From contig JAFEKX020000001.1 of NCBI GenBank assembly GCA_016893485.2, positions 6,341,501 to 6,405,500 on the forward strand: 64,000 bases of DNA, in the 5' to 3' direction. The notes beneath the pieces were generated by a model. That model was not told the DNA's origin. It ran no database searches and was given only the letters and a program-made list of their open reading frames with translations. The position numbers and the translations under genes are program-made. Of the stretch, positions 48,554-57,462 are shown in pieces; the first letter of the stretch is position 1, and every line of letters starts with the position of its first letter. This DNA comes from Streptomyces sp. P3. GTDB taxonomy: Bacteria > Actinomycetota > Actinomycetes > Streptomycetales > Streptomycetaceae.

Positions 48554-48556
48554 GAC

Positions 48557-49432
48557 TCAGCGGGCCGTGGAGTCCCAGAAATCGGCGATGGCCTTGGCCG
48601 TCGCGGCCGGCTGGTCCGTGTTCGGCGAGTGCTCGGCGTGCGCGATGACCGTCCGCCGCGCCTTCAGCCGTACGGCCATGTCGTCCAGGAGCGGTACCGG
48701 CCAGGTGTCGTCGCGGGAGCCCGAGAGGACGTGGAAGGGGAGGGGACCGCCGCCAGTTCGGCGACCCGGTCCGGCTCACCGCACAACTGCCGTCCCGCCG
48801 CGAGGAGTTGAGCGGGCTTGGTGCCCAGCCAGCGGCGGCGCAGGTCGGCCCGGTCGTCGAGACCCTCGTCCAGGGCGCCGCCGGTCTCGGTCTCCTCCGG
48901 TGCTTCCATGGCCTGGATCGCGTCCCACACCTCGGCCATCGACATCACGGCGAGCGCGTCCCGCAACAGCTTGACCCGCTCCTGCTGCGACGCGGAGATC
49001 TGCGCGGGACCCGACGACATGAGCGTCAAGGACACGAACGGCGTGCGATCGAGCAGCACGGCCGCGCGCGCCACCTGCCCGCCGAAGGAATGCCCGAGCA
49101 AATGCACCGGCCCACCCAGCGCCTCGGCCAGTGCGAGCACGTCCCGCGCCAACTCGTCCTGCGCGTAAGCGGATTCGTCCTCGACCGGCCCGTCCGACTC
49201 GTACTGCCCCCGCCCGTCCACGGCCACGGACCGATACCCCCGCACCCCGAACGCCTCGTGAAGGGGTTGAAGTCCTCCTTGCTCCCGGTGAACCCCGGCA
49301 GCAGAAGCGCGACCCCCTTCGCCTCGACACCATCGCCCACGGGCGAATCCACCACAGCGAAATCACCGCGAGCGGTCCGCAGGGGGTACGCGCGAGCACC
49401 GGAGGGCGGGGTGAAGGAGGGGGCTTGCTCAT
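48557..49432 (-). CDS. Alpha/beta-fold hydrolase (three frameshifts)
   Basis: About 293 aa. ATG 49432 begins MSKPP, and after one shift near 49412 reads FTPPSGARAYPLRTARGDFA. Oxyanion strand VALLLPGFTGSKEDFNP, nucleophile elbow LLGHSFGGQVARAAV, catalytic acid probably in LSGSRDDTWPVPLLDDM and His in IAHAEHSPNTDQPAATA. Other breaks are near 49262 and 48744. The substrate is not predictable. It converges with the NYN gene with 3 bp between stops. Confidence 0.9.
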
Positions 49433-50062
49433 GGGGTGAGGTTATCCGGAGGGGTTGGGCGGGAGGGGGACGGGAGGGTGTAAGGGGGTTAACGGGGTGG
49501 TGGGGGCGTTGGGGAGTGGGGTGGTGGGTGGTCCGGGGTGGGGGCGTGAGGGTGGGTGGCTGGCGAGGGTGGCGGCGCCGGGGCGCGCGGCTGCGGGCGC
49601 CGGGGAGGAACGCGGTGGGCGCCGGGGAGAAGCGCGGTGGGGTTGACCGGCAAACGCGGTGGCGAGTGTCGGGGAGGCGGCTTGTGGGCGGCCCGGAGAG
49701 GGAGCGCGGAGACGGGTAACCGGGGACGCCGTGGCTGGCGGCAGGGGTGCGTGATGGGCGACCGGGTTGGGGCGCGGTGGTGGGTGGGCGGTCGGCGAAA
49801 GCCGTAGGGGGCCTCCGGGTGCGCGTGACGGTGGGCGCCCGGTGAGGGGCGCGGTGGCCGGTGTCGGGTGAACGTGGTGGTGAGTGCCGGGGAGACGGAG
49901 CTGGGCGGCCGGGGAGGGAGCGTAGGTGGCCGGGGCGCGCGGTGGCGGGCGCCGGGAGCCTGGCGGGCTATCGGGAGAGGCGCAGTAGCGGGTGGGGCGA
50001 CCAGCGAAAGCCGCGATGGACCCCGGGTGCGTGTGACGGTGGGCGGCCCGGAGGAACGGGTA

Positions 50063-50204
50063 GCCGGCAGCCGGGGCGAGCACAGCAGTGAGAGTCAGGA
50101 CGGCGTCGGACAGGAGACAGGGGACACCGACGAGCCGCCAGCCGGGGTGAGCGCAGCGGTGGGCGTCAGGACGGCATTGGACAGGAGACAGGGGACGCCG
50201 ACGC
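50063..50204. repeat. Two tandem copies of an imperfect 71-bp unit
   Basis: Unit 1 50063-50133 and unit 2 50134-50204 align end to end without gaps with about ten substitutions. The best-conserved core is GGACAGGAGACAGGGGAC. Confidence 0.8.
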
Positions 50205-50220
50205 TCGCGGCAGACGGGGA

Positions 50221-50267
50221 AACGCCGACGGCCCGGCCCATGTCGTATGGGTCGGGCCGTCGGCGTT
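50221..50267. terminator. Strong hairpin terminator downstream of the DEAD-box helicase
   Basis: A 21-bp stem (AACGCCGACGGCCCGGCCCAT) with one mismatch and the loop GTCGT, 27 bp beyond the helicase stop codon. Confidence 0.85.
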
Positions 50268-50293
50268 GGGCCTGTGCAGGGTGCCGGGGCGGG

Positions 50294-52977
50294 TCAGCCC
50301 TCCGTTACCTCCGCTGTTGCCGCGGTCTTGCGCGGGCGGCGGACCCTCGGCTTGGCCTCGGGGGCTTCCGGTGTCTCCACGACGACCGGGGCCTCGGCGG
50401 TCTTGCGGGTCGTACGGCGACGGGGCTTGACCTCCGCCTCCTCGGCCGCCTGTGCCGGGATCTCGGCGGTGGCGGCCGTCTTGCGGGTCCGGCGCGGCTT
50501 CGTCTCGACGGCCTCGGCCGTGTCGATGGCTGCCTCGGCGGTGACCGCGGTCTTGCGGGTGCGGCGCGGCTTCGCCTCGGCGACTGCCTCCGCCGGAGCC
50601 TCCACCGCTACGGCTGCCTTGCGGGTCCGGCGCGGCTTCGCTTCCACGGCCTCGGCCGTGTCGACTGCTGCCTCGGCGGAAACCGCGGTCTTGCGGGTGC
50701 GACGGGGCTTCGTCTCGGCGACGACCTCCGCCGGAGCCTCCGCCGCTACGGCTGCCTTGCGGGTCCGGCGCGGCTTCGTCTCCACGGCCTCCGCGGTGTC
50801 CACGGCGACGACCTCGGCCGGAGCCGCGGTCTTCCGGGTCCGCTTCGGCTTGGTCTCCGCCACCACCGGCGCTTCGACGGCCTCCACGACCGGCTCGGCG
50901 ACCTTGCGGGTACGGCGCCGGGGCTTGTCCTGCTCCTCGACGACCTGCGCGGGGATGTCGGCGACGGCCTTGCGGGTCGTCGTACGACGGCGCGGCCTGG
51001 TCTCCTCGACGGGCTCGACGGACTCGACCGTTTCCACGGTCTCGACCGGCGCCGTGGTCTTCCGCGCCCTGGTCCGGCGCGGCTTCGTCTCGACGGCCTC
51101 GGCCGTGTCGACCGCGACCACGGCAGCTGCCTCGGTCTCGGCCACGACGGGCTCGGCAGCCTTGCGGGTCCGGCGGCGCGGCTTCGTCTCTTCGGCCACC
51201 GGGGTCTCGGCCACCGGCGTCACCACCGCGGCCTCGGCCACCGGCTCCGCCGACTTCCGCGTCCGGCGGCGACGCGAGGTCGTCGTCGGGGCGTCCGCGG
51301 CCGGAGCTTCGGCAGGCTCGACGGCGCTTTCGGCGACCTCGGCCACGGGTGCGACCGCCGTGGCCGGCAGCTGCTCTCCCGTCGCTCCGTTACGCGTGCG
51401 GCGACGGCGGCGCAGGGGTGCGTCCCGCCGTGTCCTCGGAGGGGGCCAGTGCGGTCTCCTCCGGGGTGGACGTCACGGCCGTAGCCGCTGAAGTCCCTTC
51501 CATCGGGGCGCCGTTGCGGGTACGACGGCGGCGGCGCGGGGTGCGCGCGGCGCGCTCGGTGTCGTCGGAGCGGGACTCGTCGCGGGCGGGGCCACGGCCG
51601 CTGTCACGACCGCCCCTGCCACCGTCACGACCGCCGTCACGCCCGCCGCCGTCGCGGCCACCACGACCGCCACGGCCGCGCGGACCGCCACGGCCACCGG
51701 TCTCGCCGAGGTCCTCGACCTCTTCCGCCGCCAGCCCGGCGCGCGTGCGCTCCGAGCGGGGCAGGACACCCTTGGTGCCGGCCGGGATGTTCATCTCCTC
51801 GAAGAAGTGCGGGGAGGTGGAGTACGTCTCCGGCGGGTTGTTGAACTTGAGGTCCAGCGCCTTGTTGATGAGCTGCCAGCGCGGGATGTCGTCCCAGTCG
51901 ACGAGCGTGACCGCGATGCCCTTGGCGCCCGCGCGGCCGGTGCGGCCGATGCGGTGCAGGTAGGTCTTCTCGTCCTCGGGGACTGGTAGTTGATGACGTG
52001 CGTGACGCCCTCGACGTCGATACCGCGCGCGGCGACGTCGGTGCAGACGAGCACGTCGACCTTGCCGTTGCGGAACGCGCGCAGCGCCTGCTCGCGGGCG
52101 CCCTGGCCGAGGTCGCCGTGGACCGCGCCGGAGGCGAAACCGCGCTGCTGGAGCTGGTCGGCGAGGTCGGCCGCCGTGCGCTTCGTACGGCAGAAGACCA
52201 TGACCAGGCCACGGCCCTCCGCCTGCAGGATGCGGGCGACCAGCTCGGGCTTGTCCATGTTGTGCGCGCGGTAGACGAACTGCTTGGTGTTCGCGACCGT
52301 CGTGCCCTCGTCGTCCGGCGACGTGGCGCGGATGTGCGTGGGCTGGGACATGTAGCGGCGCGCGAGACCGATGACCGCGCCCGGCATGGTCGCCGAGAAC
52401 AGCATCGTCTGGCGACGGGCCGGCAGGAAGTTGATGATCTTCTCGACGTCGGGCAGGAAGCCCAGGTCGAGCATCTCGTCGGCCTCGTCCAGGACGAGCG
52501 ACCTGATGTGCTTGAGGTCGAGCTTCTTCTGGCCGGCGAGGTCGAGGAGACGGCCCGGGGTGCCGACGACGACGTCGACGCCCTTGCGGAGCGCCTCGAC
52601 CTGCGGCTCGTAGGCCCGGCCGCCGTAGATGGCGAGGACGCGGACGTTACGCACCTTGCCCGCGGTCAGCAGGTCGTTCGTGACCTGCGTGCACAGCTCG
52701 CGGGTGGGGACGACGACGAGCGCCTGCGGGGCGTCGGTCAGCTGCTCGGGCTTGGCGCGGCCGGCCTCGACGTCGGCGGGGACGGTCACGCGCTCCAGGA
52801 GCGGGAGGCCGAAGCCGAGCGTCTTGCCGGTGCCGGTCTTGGCCTGGCCGATGACGTCCGTGCCGGAAAGGGCTACGGGGAGCGTCATCTCCTGGATCGG
52901 GAAGGGGAGACGATACCGACGGCCTCAAGGGCCTCAGCGGTCTCGGGAAGGATTCCGAGCTCTCGGAAAGTAGTCAG
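50294..52977 (-). CDS. DEAD-box RNA helicase with histone-H1-like repeat tail (three frameshifts)
   Basis: About 895 aa. The only in-frame start that keeps the conserved N-terminus (TTFRELGILPETAEALEAVG) is a CTG at 52977 behind AGAGG. Helicase motifs: Q-motif PFPIQ, I AKTGTGKT, Ia VVPTRELC, II LDEADEM, III FSATMP, V CTDVAARGID, VI HRIGRTGRAG. A Gly/Arg region (RGGRDGGGRDGGRDGG) follows, then ~350 residues with ~13 copies of KPRRTRKTA. Breaks near 52906, 51983 and 51420. It likely unwinds structured RNA (cold or ribosome biogenesis). The tail should bind nucleic acid. Confidence 0.9.
50330..51290 (-). repeat. KPRRTRK repeat region of the helicase tail
   Basis: About 13 basic blocks of the form K-P-R-R-T-R-K-[TA]-A spaced by acidic Ala/Glu/Val linkers. 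Units of 22 and 24 residues alternate over part of it, giving a 46-residue (138-bp) higher-order period. Confidence 0.85.
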
Positions 52978-53364
52978 GGTGCTGCCTCTTCTGTGTGCGC
53001 GGTGCGAGGCGAGCGCGGGGTCGTGTCAGGACCGTGCCGGGACGTCGGCTGCCTTACGGACAACCCGCGAGGGCAAGCCGTACTGCACGGGACCACTGCC
53101 GACGCTCTAGCGCTCGAACCGCTGAGGGTCCCCTCCGAACTCCGTACGCAGCGTGCCGTACGGGCGAGGAGGGCTGTCGGGTCGGAGCCGATCGGGCCAC
53201 CGACCGGGCATCCTCATTCGTGCGGCCCGGCGAATACTCGGCGGGCGCATTACCACCATACCTCGGAATCACGCACATGCGTTGGCCGATTTGGTCACGT
53301 CGTCGTCGTCACACTGATTGACCAGGGACTTCCGCCGTGCTGTGAGCGGGCTATTGTGCGCTTC
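52978..53364. promoter_or_regulatory. Divergent intergenic region, helicase / ferritin-like gene
   Basis: 387 bp with no supported gene. It contains the helicase 5' leader. Long leaders are common for helicase genes, but I see no recognisable cold-shock element. Open frames here lack RBS and domain sequence. Confidence 0.4.
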
Positions 53365-54100
53365 ATGACGACCGCTGACAACGCCTCCGAAGCACCCGCC
53401 GAACCCACCGGAGTCGCCGCCCAGGACTGGGCCACGGCCTCCGCCGACCCGCAGTACCGCAACGCGGTCGTGGACCTGCTCGGCGCGCTCGCGTACGGCG
53501 AGCTGGCGGCGTTCGAGCGGCTCGCGGAGGACGCCAAGCTGGCGCCGACGCTCGCCGACAAGGCCGAGCTGGCGAAGATGGCGTCGGCCGAGTTCCACCA
53601 CTTCGAGCAGCTCAGGGACCGGCTCACGGAGATCGGCGCGGAGCCGACCGACGCGATGCAGCCGTTCGTCGCCGCGCTGGACGGCTTCCACCGGCAGACG
53701 GCGCCCTCGGACTGGCTGGAGGGGCTCGTCAAGGCCTACGTCGGCGACTCGATCGCCAGCGACTTCTACCGCGAGGTCGCCGCCCGCCTCGACAAGGACT
53801 CCCGGCTGCTCGTGCTCGGCGTCCTCGACGACACGGGGCACGCGAGCTTCGCCGTGGAAAGGTACGCGCGGCGATCGACGCCGACCCGCGCGTGGGGGCC
53901 GACTCGCCCTGTGGGCACGGCGGTTGATGGGTGAGGCGCTGTCGCAGTCGCAGCGGGTGGTGGCCGACCGGGACGCGCTGTCGACGATGCTCGTCGGTGG
54001 CGTCGCGGACGGGTTCGACCTCGCGGAGGTGGGCCGGATGTTCTCCCGGATCACCGAGGCGCACACCAAGCGGATGGCCGCTCTGGGGCTCGCCGCCTAG
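53365..54100 (+). CDS. Ferritin-like fold protein (MiaE-like hydroxylase family), two frameshifts
   Basis: About 246 aa. ATG 53365 begins MTTADNASEAPAEPTGVAAQ. Helical bundle with di-iron-type residues: ALAYGELAAFERLAEDAK, MASAEFHHFEQLRDRLTEIG (ExxH), then VGDSIASDFYREVAARL and DDTGHASFAVE. Breaks near 53861 and 53905. It is often annotated as a tRNA hydroxylase relative. Metal binding is plausible, but the substrate is not known. Its TAG stop overlaps the opposite-strand stop (CTAG, 54097-54100). Confidence 0.88.
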
Positions 54101-54375
54101 CCACGGTTACGCGGGGCGGACCGCCCCCGCAGTCGTCGCGCCGGGCGCAGCAGCAGCGAGAGCGAGGCCGCCGAGACGACGGCAGCGCCGAGCAGGCTCG
54201 GCAGTCCGCTGCCCGGGCCCAGCGCGCTGTGGGTGACGAAGTCACCGAAGAGGGCTCCTGCGACACCCGTGGAGAACACCAGGGGGCGGGTCGGCAGACG
54301 GTGTGCCAGCCGGTGTGTGGCAGCCCAGGCGAGCAGCACACCCAGCACAGCGGAGCCGAGCGCTTCCATGATCAT
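54097..54375 (-). CDS. Small membrane protein
   Basis: About 92 aa. ATG 54375 (MIMEALGSAVLGVLLAWAAT), with GTG 54378 as an alternative; GAGAGGGA lies upstream. Three hydrophobic stretches (GSAVLGVLLAWAATHRLAH; LVFSTGVAGALFGDFVTHSA; SLLGAAVVSAASLSLLL) are followed by a basic tail (RPARRLRGRSAPRNRG). It converges on the ferritin-like gene with overlapping stops. No function can be assigned. Confidence 0.75.
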   Translation of the reverse strand: MIMEALGSAVLGVLLAWAATHRLAHRLPTRPLVFSTGVAGALFGDFVTHSALGPGSGLPSLLGAAVVSAASLSLLLRPARRLRGRSAPRNRG

Positions 54376-54516
54376 CACGGGGGTCCCTCTCCACGGTCGG
54401 CCTGCGTAACACGTTCGTAGCCCGTCATACCCGTGACCTGCGGAATGCAATCCTCCCCTGTGGGGACTTGTGCTCCATCTGTGGTGAAAAAGCTGATGAG
54501 CACAGCGGTGGAAACG

Positions 54517-54555
54517 CGAGGGGCCCGGTGACCTTCGCGGTCACCGGGCCCCTCG
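54517..54555. terminator. Hairpin terminator of the DUF3107 gene
   Basis: A perfect 17-bp stem (CGAGGGGCCCGGTGACC and complement) with a TTCGC loop, 12 bp beyond the DUF3107 stop. Confidence 0.88.
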
Positions 54556-54566
54556 TCCGTTCGCGA

Positions 54567-54793
54567 CTACAGCGCGCCGAAGCCCACCTTGCGCGGGGCC
54601 GCCTCGCCGAGCTCGACATAGGCGAGCCGGTCGGCGGGGACGAGGACCTTGCGGCCGTGCTCGTCCACCAGGCTCAGCAGCGGAGCCTTCCCGGTCAGCG
54701 CCTCGGCCACGGCCTGCTCGACCTCTTCGGCGCTCTGACCGGTCTCAGAACGATCTCGCGAGGCGTGTGCAGCACGCCGATCTTGACCTCCAC
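54567..54793 (-). CDS. DUF3107 family small protein (one frameshift)
   Basis: 75 aa. GTG 54793 lies 8 nt after GGAGGG and begins VEVKIGVLHTPREIVLETGQ (after repair of one base near 54748), then SAEEVEQAVAEALTGK, DEHGRKVLVPADRLAYVELG and RKVGFGAL. It is a small conserved actinobacterial protein of unknown function. It is an isolated unit between a hairpin and the TetR gene. Confidence 0.9.
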
Positions 54794-54935
54794 GACTATG
54801 TCCCTCCGGTCAGCAAAGTGCGCGATCTTCCGCGCCGTACGCAGCACACACTAGCCCGGCGAGGGGACGTAGATGTGCCGTGCCGGAACGCCAAGAGCGA
54901 ACAGCCGACGGGAACAAACCCGGGGCCTACGGCGG

Positions 54936-55581
54936 TCAGTGGTGCTGCTCGCTGCCGTGCAGCGGGAAACCGGCGATGCCGCGCCACGCCAGCGAGGCCA
55001 GCAGCTGGACCGCCTGGTCGCGCGGGACGCTGCGGTCGCTGTGCAGCCAGGAGCGGGCGACGACCTGGGCGAGACCGCCCAGACCCGAGGCCAGCAGCAT
55101 CGACTCGGCGCGCGACAGACCGGTGTCCTCGGCGATGACGTCGCAGATCGCCTCGGCGCACTCGTTGGTCACCTTGTCGACGCGGGCGCGCACGGCGGGC
55201 TCGTTCGTCAGGTCCGACTCGAAGACCAGCCGGAAGGCGCCGCCGTCGTCCTCGACGTAGGCGAAGTACGCGTCCATGGTCGCGCGGACGCGCTGCTTGT
55301 TGTCCGACGTCGACGCGAGCGCGGTCTGCACCGCCTGGATCAGCGACTCGCAGTGCTGGTCGAGGAGGGCGAGGTAGAGGTCGAGCTTGCCCGGGAAGTG
55401 CTGGTAGAGCACGGGCTTGCTGACGCCGGCGCGCTCGGCGATGTCGTCCATCGCGGCCGCGTGGTACCCCTGTGCGACGAAAACTTCCTGGGCGGCGCCC
55501 AGCAGCTGGTTCCGTCGGGCACGGCGCGGCAGGCGGGTGCCCCCGCGGGCGCGCCGCCTCTGTCTGCTCGATGGCTGTCAC
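54936..55581 (-). CDS. TetR family transcriptional regulator (one frameshift)
   Basis: About 215 aa. GTG 55581 follows GGGAGGC and begins VTAIEQTEAARPRG, with the frame lost near 55553. The HTH is complete (MDDIAERAGVSKPVLYQHFP GKLDLY in two parts). The ligand domain (FAYVEDDGGAFRLVFESDLT, AEDTGLSRAESMLLASGLGG) ends AWRGIAGFPLHGSEQHH. It is divergent from nothing obvious on its 5' side (the next gene, 55802-56028, is in tandem). The ligand and targets are unknown. Confidence 0.92.
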
Positions 55582-55801
55582 GCCGCCTCCCAAAGTCGTC
55601 CTCATGCGGTGAGCGCCGCGCGGCCATCGTACTTTTCGGTAACCGTGGTGTGCGCGTTGCGAGCGCAGAATTTCACGGACCGGACGGCGGGGAAAGCGGC
55701 GCAAAGCGTTTCGAAGGGGTATGGAGCGGGCATGGGTGCGCGGTTCGCCGCCCGTTCTCGGCCCTCCATAGGGGCGGTGACAGCGGTGACGACCAGGACC
55801 G

Positions 55802-56028
55802 TCAGCGGTAGTCGTCCTCATCCAGGGAGACGACCCGCGACTGTTCGATGACATCGGCTACGTCGGCCTCGTTCGCGGAGTCCGGGTCCACGCCGGTGAG
55901 TGGATCGCCGCCGTCCGGTGTCACGTCGGCCGACTGCTCGGCGGCATCGTCCTCGGGGGCCTCGACATCGAGCTCGGGGTGGCGCTCTCGTCCGCGAAGG
56001 TCTCGGGATCGGTGGGGTCGAAGGCCAT
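55802..56028 (-). CDS. Small acidic hypothetical protein (one frameshift)
   Basis: 75 aa, extremely acidic. ATG 56028 begins MAFDPTDPETFADE; after a one-base repair near 55982 it continues RHPELDVEAPEDDAAEQSAD, PLTGVDPDSANEADVADVIE and QSRVVSLDEDDYR. GGGAGCCCGCC lies upstream. The predicted protein is largely disordered. I recall similar short acidic proteins in streptomycetes but no function. Confidence 0.7.
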
Positions 56029-56221
56029 GGCGGGCTCCCTTCCTGGACTGTGACCGGATACGTCGATACGTCTCCGTACGGGTGCCCTGTTACGAGCCTA
56101 GGAGACACCTGATCCGTACGCCATGCGATGCGGGGGTCCCGGCGGGGTGACGAGGGGGCGTGACCTGGCCTGTGATGGCGAACACATGAGCCACTGCGTG
56201 ATCGTCTCGTAACATTGGCGC

Positions 56222-57452
56222 ATGTCTTCGACAGAGCTGCCCTCCGCGCCGGCCGCCAGCGTGCTCCCCAAGGTGGCGCCCGTCAGGGTCGGCGAGGGGG
56301 AGCGGCTCAGGTCGGTCGGGCTGCCGGGAATCACGCTGACCGTGCGGTCCAGGCCGCCCGCGCGCGAAGGACTCCCGCCCGCGCTCTTCGTCCACGGACT
56401 CGGCGGTTCCTCGCAGAACTGGTCGCAGCTCATGGCCGAGCTGGACGGCCAGGTCGACAGCGAGGCCGTCGACCTGCCGGGCTTCGGCGACTCCCCGCCA
56501 CCGGACGACGGCGACTACTCCGTCACCGGGCACGCGCGCGCGGTCATCCGCTACCTGGACGCGGCCGGGCGCGGCCCGGTGCACCTGTTCGGCAACTCGC
56601 TCGGCGGCGCGATCACCCACGCGTGGCCGCGGTCCGCCCCGACCTGGTCCGCACGCTCACGCTGATCTCCCCGGCCCTCCCGGAGATCCGCGTCCAGCGC
56701 TCGGCCCTGCCGACGGCACTGCTCGGCGTCCCCGGCATCGCGGCCCTGTTCACCCGCATCAGCAGGGAATGGACAGCCGAACAACGCGTCCGCGGCGTCC
56801 TGGGCCTCTGCTACGGCGATCCCGGCCAGGTCACGCCCGAGGCGTTCCGGTACGCGGTCGAGGAGTTGGAACGACGCCTCCAACTCCCGTATTTCTGGGA
56901 CGTGATGGCCCGCTCCTCCCGGGGCATCGTGAACGCGTACACCCTGGGCGGCCAACACGGCCTCTGGCGCCAGGCCGAACGCGTCCTCGCCCCCACCCTC
57001 CTCGTCTACGGCGGCCGCGACCAACTCGTCGGCTACCGCATGGCCCAGCGCGCGGCCCGCACGTTCCGTGACTCCCGGCTGCTGTCCCTGCCGGACGCGG
57101 GGCATGTCGCGATGATGGAGTACCCGGAGACGGTGGCCACGGCCTTCCGTGAACTGCTCGCGGACACGGGGGAGTTGGATGAGCGGGGGAGCCGGTGGCC
57201 TCGGCCGGGCGTGCGGGTGCGGAGTCGGCGGCGAGTGCCGGTGCGGATTCCGGCTCGGATTCGGTGAGGGCCGTCGTCCGGCTGAGGGGACGGTTTCGGC
57301 CGAGGTGGCGGGGGTGGGGCGCGAGGGTCCCGGGGCGGCGGCCCGGTGAGTACGGTGAGGGTGCCGGCGGCGCGGGTGCGGGAGCCGGATCAGGCGCCGG
57401 TGCCGGCACCGGGGGCGATGGCAAGACAGACGATACGAACGCGGGGAGTTGA
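56222..57452 (+). CDS. Alpha/beta-fold hydrolase with Gly/Ala-rich C-terminal extension (two frameshifts)
   Basis: About 410 aa. ATG 56222 begins MSSTELPSAPAASVLPKVAP. Core motifs: FVHGLGGSSQNWSQL, nucleophile LFGNSLGGAITHA, acid YGGRDQLVGYRMA and His LPDAGHVAMMEYPETV. Breaks near 56622 and 57190. After the hydrolase domain (~320 aa) the repaired frame continues into a low-complexity tail (AGRAGAESAASAGADSGSDS) ending at 57452, 10 bp before the next start. If the second shift is not real, the protein ends at 57267. Confidence 0.85.
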
Positions 57453-57462
57453 GGGGGGCGAC

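Larger units (their letters stand above)
49433..50293. other. 861-bp low-complexity G-rich intergenic region
   Basis: The plus strand is extremely G-rich (GGGG, GGTGG and CCGGGG motifs) with strong strand asymmetry from ~49440 to ~50060. Degenerate reiterations of GCGGTGGCGGGCGCCGGGG are visible. Long ORFs on both strands here are Pro/Arg- or Gly/Arg-rich and look non-coding. The right end holds a 71-bp tandem duplication and the terminator of the helicase gene. Confidence 0.6.

Noticed and set aside
49442..50083. 213-codon Pro/Ala/His-rich minus ORF and several Gly/Arg plus ORFs
   Set aside because: Low-complexity products, no RBS, no domain, in a G-skewed repetitive region.
50247..51491. 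Plus-strand 414-codon Ala/Val/Arg-rich frame over the helicase tail
   Set aside because: It exists only because the tail is a codon-biased repeat; the minus frame continues a genuine helicase.
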